Shown: piece after piece, positions 1-6,856 of the stretch | Layout of the letters: each line of letters begins with the position of its first letter | Position numbering within the stretch: the stretch's first letter is position 1 | DNA from: an uncultured Oscillibacter sp. | GTDB lineage: Bacteria > Bacillota > Clostridia > Oscillospirales > Oscillospiraceae | DNA length: 22,325 nt | Assembly: GCA_910586735.1 (NCBI GenBank) | Contig: CAJUJW010000044.1 | Coordinates: 1-22,325 of the forward strand | Direction of reading: 5' to 3' | Notes under the pieces: generated by a model | Databases searched by the model: none | What the model was told of the DNA's origin: nothing | The model's input: only the letters and a program-made list of their open reading frames with translations | Translations under genes and position numbers: made by a program

Positions 1-1327
1 AGGTGGGGTCTTCCTCGGCCAGCTTGATGAGGCCGATGGTCATCTTCTCCTGGCCCGCTTTGGTCTTGGGCTCGATGGCCACGCGGATAACGGGCTCGGG
101 GAACTCCATGGATTCCAGGATGATGGGGTGCTTGTCGTCGCAGAGGGTATCTCCGGTGGTGGAGTTTTTCAGGCCGATGACCGCGGCGATGTCGCCGGAG
201 TAGACGGTCTCAATATCCTCCCGGTGATTGGCGTGCATCTGGAGGATGCGGCCAATGCGCTCCTTCTGCTTTTTCGTGGAGTTCAGCACCTGGGTGCCGG
301 TGTTCAGCGTGCCGGAATAGACACGGATGAAGGACAGCCGGCCCACATAGGGGTCCGTGGCGATTTTGAACGCCAGGGCGGAGAAGGGCTCGTCGTCGGA
401 GGACGGGCGCTCCTCCTCTTCCTCGGTGCTGGGGTTGACGCCCCGGATGGCGGGAACGTCGACGGGGGCGGGCATATAGTCCACGATGGCGTCCAGCAGC
501 TTCTGCACGCCCTTGTTTTTGTAGGACGTGCCGCAGGTGACCGGCACCATTTCGTTGGCGATGGTGGCCTTGCGGATGGCCGAGCGGATTTTGTCCTGGG
601 GGACCTCCTGGCCGTCCAGGTACATCTCGGCGATTTCGTCGTCGAACATGGAGACGGCGTCCATCAGCTTCTCCCGGTACTCGTTGGCCAGATCCATCAT
701 GTCGGCGGGGATTTCCTCCACCCGCATGTCCTTGCCCAGGTCGTCATAGTAGACATCCGCGTCCATCTCCACCAGGTCGATGATCCCCTTGAAGGTCTCC
801 TCGCTTCCGATGGGCAGCTGGATGGGCACCGCGTTGCACTTCAGCCGGTCCTCCACCATGTGGAGCACGTTGTAGAAGTCCGCGCCCATGATGTCCATTT
901 TGTTGACGTAGATCATCCGGGGGACCTTGTAGGTGTCGGCCTGACGCCACACGGTCTCGGACTGGGGCTCCACGCCGCCCTTGGCGCAGAGGACGGTCAC
1001 AGAGCCGTCCAGCACGCGCAGGGAGCGCTCTACCTCCACGGTAAAGTCCACGTGGCCCGGGGTGTCGATGATATTGATACGGGTGGGCTTGAACTGGTTT
1101 TTAGAACCAGACCAGTAGCAGGTGGTGGCGGCGGAGGTGATGGTGATGCCGCGCTCCTGTTCCTGGGCCATCCAGTCCATGGTGGCGGTACCGTCGTGGG
1201 TTTCACCAATCTTATAGTTCACTCCGGTGTAGAACAAGATCCGCTCTGTGGTCGTGGTCTTGCCCGCGTCGATGTGAGCCATAATGCCGATGTTTCTGGT
1301 GTTTTCAAGCGATGTTTTTCTCGGCAT
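1..1327 (-). CDS. fusA: Elongation factor G, N-terminal ~442 residues (cut by window edge)
   Basis: Ribosomal translocase GTPase that moves tRNA and mRNA after peptide transfer and helps recycle ribosomes in the cytoplasm. The visible part starts MPRKTSLENTRNIG and carries the GTPase motifs in order: AHIDAGKT (about 17-24), the EQERGITI switch region (about 56-63), DTPGH (88-92) and NKMD (142-145), followed by domain II. About 250 C-terminal residues (domains III-V) lie beyond the left edge. The ATG at 1325-1327 has TTAGGAG about 8 bases upstream. It is the last visible gene of the str operon, 17 bp after rpsG. Transcription presumably comes from the promoter at 2769-2797, and tuf would be expected next. 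No key residue is missing in the visible part. Confidence 0.97.
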   Translation of the reverse strand, partial: MPRKTSLENTRNIGIMAHIDAGKTTTTERILFYTGVNYKIGETHDGTATMDWMAQEQERGITITSAATTCYWSGSKNQFKPTRINIIDTPGHVDFTVEVERSLRVLDGSVTVLCAKGGVEPQSETVWRQADTYKVPRMIYVNKMDIMGADFYNVLHMVEDRLKCNAVPIQLPIGSEETFKGIIDLVEMDADVYYDDLGKDMRVEEIPADMMDLANEYREKLMDAVSMFDDEIAEMYLDGQEVPQDKIRSAIRKATIANEMVPVTCGTSYKNKGVQKLLDAIVDYMPAPVDVPAIRGVNPSTEEEEERPSSDDEPFSALAFKIATDPYVGRLSFIRVYSGTLNTGTQVLNSTKKQKERIGRILQMHANHREDIETVYSGDIAAVIGLKNSTTGDTLCDDKHPIILESMEFPEPVIRVAIEPKTKAGQEKMTIGLIKLAEEDPT

Positions 1328-1344
1328 ACTTGTTTTCTCCTAAC

Positions 1345-1815
1345 TTACCAGCGGAAGTGGGCGAAAGCCTTGTTGGCCTCGGCCTGTTTGTGCATGTCCT
1401 CCCGCTTCTTCACGGCCGCTCCCGTGTTCTCGGCGGCGTCCATGATTTCGCCGGCAAGGCGCTCGGCCATGGTGCGCTCGCTCCGGGCGCGGGAATAGGT
1501 GGTCAGCCACCGCAGTCCCAGGGTGGTGCGCCGGGCGGGCCGGACCTCCATGGGGACCTGGTAGTTGGCGCCGCCCACGCGGCGGGCCTTGACCTCCAGG
1601 TTGGGCATAATGTTGTCCATAGCCTGGGTGAACACTTCAACGGGGTCTTTTCCGGTCTTCTCCTTGATCTGGTCGAAGGCGCTGTAGACCACTTTCTGCG
1701 CGACGCCCTTTTTGCCGTCCAGCATCACGTTGTTGACAAGACGCGTCACCAGCACGGAGCCGTACATAGGATCGGGCAGAATTTCTCTCTTGGGAACATT
1801 ACCTCTTCTGGGCAC
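1345..1815 (-). CDS. rpsG: 30S ribosomal protein S7
   Basis: Primary 16S rRNA-binding protein that nucleates assembly of the small-subunit head; in E. coli S7 also represses its own operon. The protein is 156 residues, the usual family length, and begins (M)PRRGNVPKREILPDP. I chose the GTG at 1813-1815 because GAAGGAGG sits 7-8 bases upstream and the protein then starts exactly where S7 homologues do. An in-frame ATG 18 bases further up lies before that ribosome binding site and would add six non-homologous residues. A 149-bp gap separates it from rpsL, which is long for this operon, and fusA follows after 17 bp. Confidence 0.97.
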   Translation of the reverse strand: MPRRGNVPKREILPDPMYGSVLVTRLVNNVMLDGKKGVAQKVVYSAFDQIKEKTGKDPVEVFTQAMDNIMPNLEVKARRVGGANYQVPMEVRPARRTTLGLRWLTTYSRARSERTMAERLAGEIMDAAENTGAAVKKREDMHKQAEANKAFAHFRW

Positions 1816-1964
1816 TATGCTTCCCTCCTTCATAATGATTCTATGATCTCATAGGTACTCAAAAGGCGTATTCCAGCCTTCCGTGAATGCCTCTGCCGAA
1901 GGGCAACGCTCGCGCATTTATATAAAACCTGTTCGGCAAAGTAATTCGTTTGAATTTGTCCAGC

Positions 1965-2381
1965 TTACTTGGACTTGGGCCGCTTGGCGCCGTACTTGGA
2001 ACGGGCCTGCATCCGGCCGGAGACGCCCTGGGTGTCCAGAGTGCCGCGGATGATGTGATAGCGGACGCCGGGGAGGTCCTTGACACGGCCGCCGCGGATC
2101 ATGACCACGGAGTGCTCCTGCAGGGAGTGGCCCACGCCGGGGATATAGGCGGTGACCTCATAGCCGTTGGTCAAGCGCACACGGGCGATCTTGCGCAGGG
2201 CGGAGTTGGGCTTCTTGGGGGTCGCGGTTCTCACGGCGGTGCAGACGCCTCTCTTCTGGGGGGAGGGCTGGTTGGTGGTCTTGGTCTTCAGGGTGTTCAG
2301 ACCGAACTGCAGGGCGGGAGAAGTGGACTTGTAGGAAGCCTGTTCTCTTCCTTTGCGGACCAGTTGGTTAAAAGTGGGCAT
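1965..2381 (-). CDS. rpsL: 30S ribosomal protein S12
   Basis: Decoding-centre protein of the 30S subunit. At 138 residues it matches the Gram-positive form, which is longer than the 124-residue E. coli protein because of an insertion near residues 20-35. The streptomycin-resistance positions look wild type: the TPKKPNSALRK loop and the GGRVKDLPGVRYH loop both keep their lysines, so a streptomycin-sensitive S12 is predicted from sequence alone. The ATG at 2379-2381 is preceded by AAAGGAG. The gene lies 82 bp after the L7Ae-like gene and upstream of rpsG, the standard str order. Confidence 0.98.
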   Translation of the reverse strand: MPTFNQLVRKGREQASYKSTSPALQFGLNTLKTKTTNQPSPQKRGVCTAVRTATPKKPNSALRKIARVRLTNGYEVTAYIPGVGHSLQEHSVVMIRGGRVKDLPGVRYHIIRGTLDTQGVSGRMQARSKYGAKRPKSK

Positions 2382-2462
2382 TGCGTTTCTCCTTTCTTTC
2401 AGTTTTTGATGTTTATTTTTTACAGAAAGCCGGTGGGCTATTCCGAAAAAACCAAAATTATC

Positions 2463-2696
2463 TCAGGCGTTCAGCTCCACCACCACGGAGGCCCCCACGG
2501 CGATGCCGCAGGCCCGGCCCAATTGAGCCATGGTCCGGCCGGTCTCCACGGGGATGCCGGCGGCGGCGCACTCAGCGGCGATGGGTTCCGTCAGAGCCGG
2601 GTCGGCGTCGCCGGCCAGGTGGACCCGGCGGGCCCGTCCCTCCCGGATGGCCTTCCGGGACTGCTTCACGCCCACGACTCGCATTTCGGGCTCCAT
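2463..2696 (-). CDS. ybxF: L7Ae-family ribosomal/K-turn RNA-binding protein (YbxF-like)
   Basis: Small L7Ae/L30e-fold protein; the B. subtilis relative YbxF (RplGB) binds RNA kink-turns and associates with ribosomes. It is 77 residues from the ATG at 2694-2696, which has GAGGAGG 8 bases upstream. Visible family features are the VVGVKQSRKAI start, a central VHLAGDADP segment, and the C-terminal LGRACGIAVGASVVV strand, typical of L7Ae (LG..CGI.VGA). It is the first gene of the str operon here, as in Bacillus where it sits between rpoC and rpsL. In this window, however, the upstream neighbour is a TraX gene rather than rpoC. A longer reading that starts 126 bases further up lacks a ribosome binding site and crosses the promoter, so I rejected it. 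Confidence 0.88.
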   Translation of the reverse strand: MEPEMRVVGVKQSRKAIREGRARRVHLAGDADPALTEPIAAECAAAGIPVETGRTMAQLGRACGIAVGASVVVELNA

Positions 2697-2768
2697 AGGG
2701 CAAACCTCCTCGTTTCCAGCGAGAAGCGCACAGCAAAATTCACGGATTTCAGGTCCGCGCAAGTAGGC

Positions 2769-2797
2769 ATTATAGCATGGCCTCTCCCCGCCGTCAA
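2769..2797 (-). promoter_or_regulatory. Sigma-A promoter of the str operon
   Basis: On the minus strand a TTGACG -35 box (2792-2797) and a perfect TATAAT -10 box (2769-2774) are separated by exactly 17 bases. The predicted start is near 2762, giving a leader of about 65 nt before the L7Ae-like ATG. The leader can form a small stem (CTCG/CGAG around 2706-2720) just before the ribosome binding site. A near-consensus promoter suits heavily expressed translation genes. Confidence 0.88.
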
Positions 2798-2856
2798 GCG
2801 TTTTTGGCAAAAAGATTTTCATTTTCCTGTTTTTCCAGAGTTTTCCCCGGTCCCGC

Positions 2857-3693
2857 TCATAGAATCGGCGGCCTGAGAAAGCCGATCAGGGCCAGGAGGG
2901 CGAAGTGGGCGGGGTAAAAGGCGTAGCAGAAATACTGGAAGCCCCTCCCGGCCCTCCCCTTCTCACCGTTGTCTCCCAGGGTGACCAGCATTCCGAAATA
3001 GTTGCCCAGCACATTCAGTAAACAGTTCCGCAGGACCATGGAAAACTCCGGCGTCCCCAGGCTCTCCGCCGCCCACAGCACCAGCCCCCGGCGGGACAGC
3101 AGGACGGTGGGAATGTAAATCAGTGCTTTCTGCAGCCGTGGACGGTTCCTGGCAACGTAATAGACCCAGGCCAGGATGATGTAGCCCTGCCCGCCCTCCA
3201 TGCGCAGTTCCATGGCAAGCCAGGTGGCCGCCGCCACGACGGCGGGGCTCAGGAGCGTCAGCTTCCGGCGTTTCAGCTCCTCGTGAACCGCCAGGACGCA
3301 CAGGGCCAGCGCCAGCGTGAACAGGATGTTCAGCCCTGTTTCCCGCCAGTCTCCCTCTACGCCCAGCACGCGCGTTTCCGCCAGGTCAAACAGCGTATAG
3401 GGCGCCTGGGCAATGACCGCCGTCAAAAGGACGCGGCCTATGTAGCGGCGGACATTGGACGTGCGGGCGAACCCCTGGGCGATACAGTACACGAAAATGG
3501 GCGCCGCCAGACGGCCGATATACATTATATATAAAACGCCCTCGTCCAGCACCCAGTCGGCAAGTCCCCCATAGCCGCGGCTCCACAAAAGGTCCGCCAG
3601 GGGACCGAATATTTGGTGCAGGGGAAAAACGCGGACCAGATGGTCAAAGACCATGCAGCACATGGCGAAGATTTTCAATTGCCTGTAGTTCAT
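2857..3693 (-). CDS. TraX-family integral membrane protein
   Basis: A 278-residue polytopic membrane protein of the TraX family (PF05857). The family is named after the F-plasmid pilin acetyltransferase, but chromosomal homologues are common in Firmicutes and their substrate is unknown. Family features are the N-terminal NYRQLKIFAMCCMVFDHL segment, the IGRLAAPIFVYCIAQGFARTSN segment, the YIGRVLLTAVIAQAPY segment, and a C-terminal YPAHFALLALIG helix. Some eight hydrophobic segments are visible. The ATG at 3691-3693 has AAGGAGG 5 bases upstream, so an upstream in-frame ATG five codons earlier is not used. The gene ends about 60 bp before the str promoter, with no clear terminator between. It diverges from the cupin gene. 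No conjugation genes are nearby, so a pilin role should not be assumed. Confidence 0.85.
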   Translation of the reverse strand: MNYRQLKIFAMCCMVFDHLVRVFPLHQIFGPLADLLWSRGYGGLADWVLDEGVLYIMYIGRLAAPIFVYCIAQGFARTSNVRRYIGRVLLTAVIAQAPYTLFDLAETRVLGVEGDWRETGLNILFTLALALCVLAVHEELKRRKLTLLSPAVVAAATWLAMELRMEGGQGYIILAWVYYVARNRPRLQKALIYIPTVLLSRRGLVLWAAESLGTPEFSMVLRNCLLNVLGNYFGMLVTLGDNGEKGRAGRGFQYFCYAFYPAHFALLALIGFLRPPIL

Positions 3694-3750
3694 GACAGCC
3701 TCCTTCATTCTCCGGCTGGAGCCGGTAATAAGGAGAGTATACAGGACGTT

Positions 3751-3792
3751 TCTTACGAACGGCTTGACAAAAATCTTACGATTTTCTTACGA
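3751..3792. repeat. Three TCTTACGA boxes spaced 23 and 11 bp
   Basis: The octamer TCTTACGA occurs at 3751-3758, 3774-3781 and 3785-3792, so the starts are 23 and 11 bases apart, close to two turns and one turn of DNA. The last two copies extend to a longer repeat, TCTTACGATTTTC-like. The array overlaps the possible plus-strand promoter and lies just upstream of the traX -10-like box, which is what a cooperative regulator site would look like. No matching regulator is identified in the window. Confidence 0.45.
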
Positions 3793-3927
3793 TTTTCGCC
3801 CGGCGGCCTGTCCCTCAGAACCGGCGGACCTCGAAAGACGGGTCGGCCAGGGGGCCGGCCCTTACGGTCCCGCCTACTTATAAAACTTAAAACGCGCGGG
3901 CGGACACTCCCCTTTTTCCAAAGCGCC

Positions 3928-3956
3928 TTGACAAATTTCGACAAACCGGTTACTAT
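3928..3956 (+). promoter_or_regulatory. Sigma-A promoter for the cupin gene
   Basis: A perfect TTGACA (3928-3933), 17-base spacer and TACTAT (3951-3956) on the plus strand. The predicted start is near 3963, about 43 nt before the chosen ATG. Confidence 0.8.
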
Positions 3957-4005
3957 AGAGCTTGTTATCCCGATGCGAACGAGAACGAAGGGGATGAGCG
4001 CGCAC

Positions 4006-4446
4006 ATGGAGGACGACCTGTTTAAGCCCATACCCGGCGAGGGCGTCATGCCCCACAAGCCGGACACAGAAATACCGGAACCGGAGCCGCCGGGAGACGG
4101 CCCCATCCTGGCCCGGGTTCAGAACTCCCGGCCCCGCCACCTGGACAGCGGCCGGACCGTTCTGCGGCCCAGCCTTCCCTATGACGATGTCAGCCACATG
4201 ATGAGCTGTTTCCTGGACATGTATATCGGAGCGCGGTACGCCCCCGGCGTCTCCCGCCCCGGCTGCGTCTGCCACGCCACCGTGATCTCCGGCACCGTCA
4301 GCCTCACGGCGGAGGGCCAGACCTACCAGCTCCTGGAGCGGGACGCCATCCGCTTCAAGGCGGACCAGACCTATCACTTTGAGAACAACTCCAGCGGCAC
4401 CGGACGCCTGCTGCTGGAATACCAGTATCTCCAGGCCCTTGTCTGA
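4006..4446 (+). CDS. Small cupin-domain protein, function unknown
   Basis: A 146-residue protein with a proline-rich, probably disordered N-terminus (about 1-45) and a C-terminal cupin barrel (about 55-143). The cupin segment reads as PGCVCHATVISGTVSLTAEG followed by LERDAIRFKADQTYHFEN, i.e. the G(x)n..V..G..L and P/D.I.F....H.F.N pattern of cupin_2 and AraC-type sensor domains. Only part of the usual His/Glu metal set is visible, so ligand sensing or scaffolding is as likely as enzymatic activity. It has no HTH domain. The start is uncertain: the in-frame ATGs at 3973, 3994 and 4006 all lie downstream of the promoter, and AAGGGG at 3988-3993 best serves 4006. Transcription ends at the strong hairpin at 4454. 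Confidence 0.75.
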   Translation: MEDDLFKPIPGEGVMPHKPDTEIPEPEPPGDGPILARVQNSRPRHLDSGRTVLRPSLPYDDVSHMMSCFLDMYIGARYAPGVSRPGCVCHATVISGTVSLTAEGQTYQLLERDAIRFKADQTYHFENNSSGTGRLLLEYQYLQALV

Positions 4447-4453
4447 ACCAAGA

Positions 4454-4484
4454 AAGGCCGGCGCTGGACAGCGCCGGCCTTTTC
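4454..4484. terminator. Bidirectional terminator between the cupin gene and bioY
   Basis: A 13-bp perfect stem (4454-4466 with 4469-4481), core GGCCGGCGCTG, whose end on each strand is T-rich. It lies 8 bp after the cupin stop and about 20 bp after the convergent bioY stop, so it can serve both genes. Confidence 0.85.
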
Positions 4485-4502
4485 CCGTGCGGATCGCGTG
4501 AT

Positions 4503-5063
4503 TCACTCCGCGTACTTCCCCACCCGCCGGGCCAGAAGCAGGGCCAGGCCCAGCTTGAGCAGGTCCGGGATCACAAAGGGAAACACGCAGTAGCCCAGAG
4601 CCGTCATCAGGCCCACGGGGCTGCCCGTCGAGGCGTAGAGCACCAAATACCAGGCGGTGCCGAAGGCGTAATAGGACACCATGCCCAGCACGCCGGCGGC
4701 CAGCTTCACCGGCAGGGTCTCCCCCAGCCTGGCGGTCATCAGCCAGTACAGCAGGGCCGTGAAGAAAAATCCCAGAATATACCCGCCGGTGGTCCCCAGA
4801 AGCACCCCCAGGCCGCCCCGGAAATTGCTGAATACCGGCGCGCCCACGGCCCCCAGAAGCAGATACGCCGTGACGGCGTAAGTCCCCCGTCTTCCTCCCA
4901 GGGTCAGAAGCGCCGCGAAAATGGCGAAGGTCTGCATGGTGAACTGGACAAAGGGCGCGGGGACCGGCACGGAAATCCAGGCGCAAACCGCCATCAGCAC
5001 CGTGAAAAGCGCCACAAGGGTCAGGTCCCGGGGCCGCAGCCTCGCCGCGGATTGTTCGGACAT
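4503..5063 (-). CDS. bioY: Biotin transporter substrate-binding subunit BioY
   Basis: Integral membrane S component of an energy-coupling-factor (ECF) biotin importer. It binds biotin in the membrane and relies on shared EcfA/EcfT modules, which are not in this window. The 186-residue protein has about six hydrophobic segments and BioY signatures: VPAPFVQFTMQTFAIFAALL, then LGGRRGTYAVTAYLLLGAVG, then GTTGGYILGF. The ATG at 5061-5063 follows AAGGAGGAG at good distance; an earlier in-frame ATG would put the ribosome binding site inside the gene. Regulation is visible: the promoter at 5094-5122 has a BirA operator across its -35 box, so expression should fall when biotin is plentiful. Confidence 0.93.
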   Translation of the reverse strand: MSEQSAARLRPRDLTLVALFTVLMAVCAWISVPVPAPFVQFTMQTFAIFAALLTLGGRRGTYAVTAYLLLGAVGAPVFSNFRGGLGVLLGTTGGYILGFFFTALLYWLMTARLGETLPVKLAAGVLGMVSYYAFGTAWYLVLYASTGSPVGLMTALGYCVFPFVIPDLLKLGLALLLARRVGKYAE

Positions 5064-5093
5064 AAGCGTCTCCTCCTTTTGTTTCCTGGGAAG

Positions 5094-5122
5094 AGAATAG
5101 CGCAAATTCGCCCAATTGTCAA
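5094..5122 (-). promoter_or_regulatory. bioY promoter
   Basis: Minus strand: TTGACA (5117-5122), 17-base spacer, TATTCT (5094-5099). The predicted start is near 5087, about 25 nt before the bioY ATG. Confidence 0.85.
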
Positions 5123-5147
5123 CTATAAATTTTATTTCGGTTTACAA
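5116..5147 (-). promoter_or_regulatory. BirA (biotin repressor) operator
   Basis: An interrupted palindrome, TTGTCAAC-N16-GTTTACAA on the plus strand (5116-5123 and 5140-5147). The half-sites differ from perfect symmetry at one position. This is the known Firmicute BirA site form (TGTTAAC ... GTTTACA with a long spacer). The 5116-5123 half contains the -35 box of the bioY promoter, so bound BirA-biotinyl-AMP would block RNA polymerase. birA itself is not in the window. Confidence 0.85.
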
Positions 5148-5160
5148 CCTTGAGAAAATC

Positions 5161-5189
5161 AGGGGAGAGGTTATGCCTCTCCCCTTTTT
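5161..5189. terminator. Terminator after the uracil-DNA glycosylase gene
   Basis: A 10-bp perfect stem, AGGGGAGAGG (5161-5170) with CCTCTCCCCT (5176-5185), loop TTATG. On the plus strand it is followed by a T run. On the minus strand, where the glycosylase gene ends 10 bp before it, it is followed by the less perfect TGATTTTCTC. It also insulates the bioY promoter downstream. Confidence 0.75.
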
Positions 5190-5198
5190 CCATGACGG

Positions 5199-5768
5199 TT
5201 AAAGTTCCGTGTGGGCGCAGAGCTCCCTTGCCTTGGCCTGGATGGCCTTCAGGTCCTCGAAGGTGTCCGGGCGCTTGTGAACGTCCCGCAGCAGAGCCGC
5301 CGGGTGGTAGAGAGCGGTCATCCACACGCCGTTCCGCTCAAACCATTGGCCGTGCTCCTGGGTGATGCGGAAGTCGTCCTTGATGATGACCTTGGCGGCG
5401 ATGCGGCCCAGGCAGACGATGATTTTGGGACGCAGAAGCGCCGTCTGGCGGCGCAGCCAGTCGATGCAGGCGTCCTGCTCCACGGCCAGGGGGTCCCGGT
5501 TCTGGGGCGGGCGGCATTTCACGATGTTGGCGATGTAGACCTTGCTCCGGTCCAGGTTCACCATCTCCAGCATGTCGTCCAGCAGTTTCCCCGCCCGGCC
5601 CACAAAGGGCTTGCCCTGCTCGTCCTCGTGCTGGCCGGGGCCCTCGCCGATGAAGAGTATCTCGGCGTCCTCCGCGCCGTCCCCGAAAACTACGTTATTC
5701 CGGGTATCGGCAAGGGAACAGCCTTTACAGGACAAACACTCGCTTCTCAAGCTCTCCCAGGTATCCAT
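5199..5768 (-). CDS. Family 4 (iron-sulfur) uracil-DNA glycosylase
   Basis: Base-excision repair enzyme that removes uracil from DNA, produced by cytosine deamination or dUMP misincorporation. It is 189 residues, typical for family 4 (UdgA-like). The four 4Fe-4S ligands are visible as C14 and C17 (CLSCKGC region), C85 (NIVKCRPPQNRDP) and C101. The active-site motif GEGPGQHEDEQGKPFVGRAG spans 41-60, and the second motif HPAALLR spans 155-161. The ATG at 5766-5768 is preceded by GAGGAGAGAG. The gene is a single unit with its own promoter (5805-5833) and a terminator just after the stop. No missing residue is seen. It belongs to the superfamily that includes phage polymerase-associated members, but the full motif set supports a chromosomal repair enzyme. 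Confidence 0.93.
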   Translation of the reverse strand: MDTWESLRSECLSCKGCSLADTRNNVVFGDGAEDAEILFIGEGPGQHEDEQGKPFVGRAGKLLDDMLEMVNLDRSKVYIANIVKCRPPQNRDPLAVEQDACIDWLRRQTALLRPKIIVCLGRIAAKVIIKDDFRITQEHGQWFERNGVWMTALYHPAALLRDVHKRPDTFEDLKAIQAKARELCAHTEL

Positions 5769-5804
5769 TTCGTCTCTCTCCTCTCATCTTTCGGTCTTTC
5801 GCCC

Positions 5805-5833
5805 ATTGTACCATGAAAAAACTACCGGCGCAA
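5805..5833 (-). promoter_or_regulatory. Promoter of the uracil-DNA glycosylase gene
   Basis: Minus strand: TTGCGC (5828-5833), 17-base spacer, TACAAT (5805-5810). The -10 is good and the -35 keeps only the TTG core. The predicted start is about 30 nt before the gene. Confidence 0.6.
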
Positions 5834-5883
5834 GAGGCGGATACCCCTCCGCCTTCCGGGGACACTGAGGCCGAGGTGATGAC

Positions 5884-6402
5884 ATGGCCCCCTGGCTCTG
5901 GTTTTTTTGGATCTACAGCTTCCTGGGCTGGCTGGTGGAGTTGGCCTTTGCCGCCCTCACCCGGTCCGAGGAAAAGCGGAGGCGCTGCCTGCTGGTTCTC
6001 CCCCTGTGCCCGGTGTACGGCCTGGGGATGCTGGCGGCCCTGGCCCTGCCCCCCATGGGCTGGGCGGGGCTGACGCTCTGGGGCGGCCTGGCCGCCACGG
6101 CGGCGGAATATCTCTATCACTGGGCCGGGGAGCGGTTCCTGCGGGTCCGGTTCTGGGACTACTCCCAGGTCCCCGGCAACCTCCGGGGGCGGGTCTGCCT
6201 CCCCTTCTCCCTGGCCTGGGGACTGCTGGTGTGGGCGGCGGTCCGGTTTGTCCAGCCGGGGGTGGCGGCCCTGGCGGCGGCGATTCCCCCTGGGGTTACT
6301 TTTCTGTTTCTGCTGGTCTTCACGGCGGACGCGGTCTGTTCCCTCTGGTTCCTCCGGGCCACGGGGGATTTGCGGGGGATGCGCCGGGCGGGGCTCTTCT
6401 AG
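5884..6402 (+). CDS. Small multispanning membrane protein, 'putative ABC transporter permease' family (PF06541-like)
   Basis: A 172-residue protein with about five hydrophobic segments that fits the PF06541 family (CmpB-like 'ABC-transporter type IV' in databases). Members usually stand alone and their transport role is unproven. Recognisable parts are WIYSFLGWLVE (about 9-19), LPLCPVYGLGM (about 39-49), the ATAAEYLYHWAGERFLRVRFWDYS segment (about 71-94), and GRVCLPFSLAWG (about 102-113). The ATG is preceded by GAGGTGAT. Its TAG stop overlaps the stop of the convergent nucleosidase remnant in the tetranucleotide CTAG. No ATP-binding or substrate-binding partner is nearby, so the function is unknown. 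Confidence 0.75.
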   Translation: MAPWLWFFWIYSFLGWLVELAFAALTRSEEKRRRCLLVLPLCPVYGLGMLAALALPPMGWAGLTLWGGLAATAAEYLYHWAGERFLRVRFWDYSQVPGNLRGRVCLPFSLAWGLLVWAAVRFVQPGVAALAAAIPPGVTFLFLLVFTADAVCSLWFLRATGDLRGMRRAGLF

Positions 6403-6842
6403 GCCCGGGTCCACGCTCTCAGCAGACCCTTTACAACCTCCGCCGCAATTTCCGAGGTCCGCTCGCAGTTCCGCTCAAAAGCTTCCGGCCCGCTGTCCCC
6501 GCCGGTATCGGTGACGGTTCTCACCGATAGGAACGGGACGCCGTTCACGTAGCAGACATGGGCGGCGGCCGCCGTCTCCATATCCACGGCCAGGGGGCCA
6601 TGCTTGCGGAGAATCCGCCCCCGGTCCTTGTTTTCCACAAACAGCTCGCCGGTGACAATCGCGCCGAAGCGGATGGCGTACTCTGCGGACTCCGCGTATC
6701 TTCCGGTGGCGGAGAGCAGGCCCTTGTCCGAGGGGAAATAGACCGAGGGCATCCAGGGGTGAAATTCCGTCAGGATATTCCATGTCCTTCAAAAAAGGGG
6801 CCAGCTCCGTGTCTCTGGCACATAAGAGCCCCACTTTTTCAT
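6399..6842 (-). pseudogene. Decayed MTA/SAH (5'-methylthioadenosine/S-adenosylhomocysteine) nucleosidase
   Basis: The intact enzyme cleaves adenine from methylthioadenosine and S-adenosylhomocysteine and is about 230 residues; only about 145 codons remain. A good ATG (6840-6842, with GGGGAGAA 7 bases upstream) opens a frame that loses homology at once. One base further along a five-A run the frame reads VGLLCARDTELAPFLKDM, a family N-terminus. After about 20 residues homology jumps frame to ILTEFHPWMPSVYF and runs to the stop, keeping VDMETAAAAHVC and the TVTDTGGD catalytic aspartate. Residues equivalent to roughly 25-110 are missing. The gene therefore has at least one frameshift plus an internal deletion of roughly 250 bp. 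It follows the rRNA methyltransferase gene by 14 bp, probably in one operon. Confidence 0.82.
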
Positions 6843-6856
6843 AACAATTCTCCCCC

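Larger units (their letters stand above)
3694..4005. other. Divergent traX-cupin regulatory region (312 bp)
   Basis: Non-coding stretch between divergent genes. It holds three copies of TCTTACGA (3751-3758, 3774-3781, 3785-3792), a TTGACA-18-TACGAT possible plus-strand promoter (3764-3793), a GC-rich hairpin (3840-3848 with 3853-3861) and the strong cupin promoter at 3928-3956. For traX only a TATACT -10-like box (3736-3741, minus strand) is visible, with no good -35. Confidence 0.6.

Noticed and set aside
128..1498. Long plus-strand open frame (456 codons) opposite fusA
   Set aside because: Antisense to fusA with no ribosome binding site and a composition (Gly/His/Val/Asp-rich) typical of the shadow of a GC-rich gene; similar antisense frames opposite rny, rlmI and the thiolase were rejected for the same reason.
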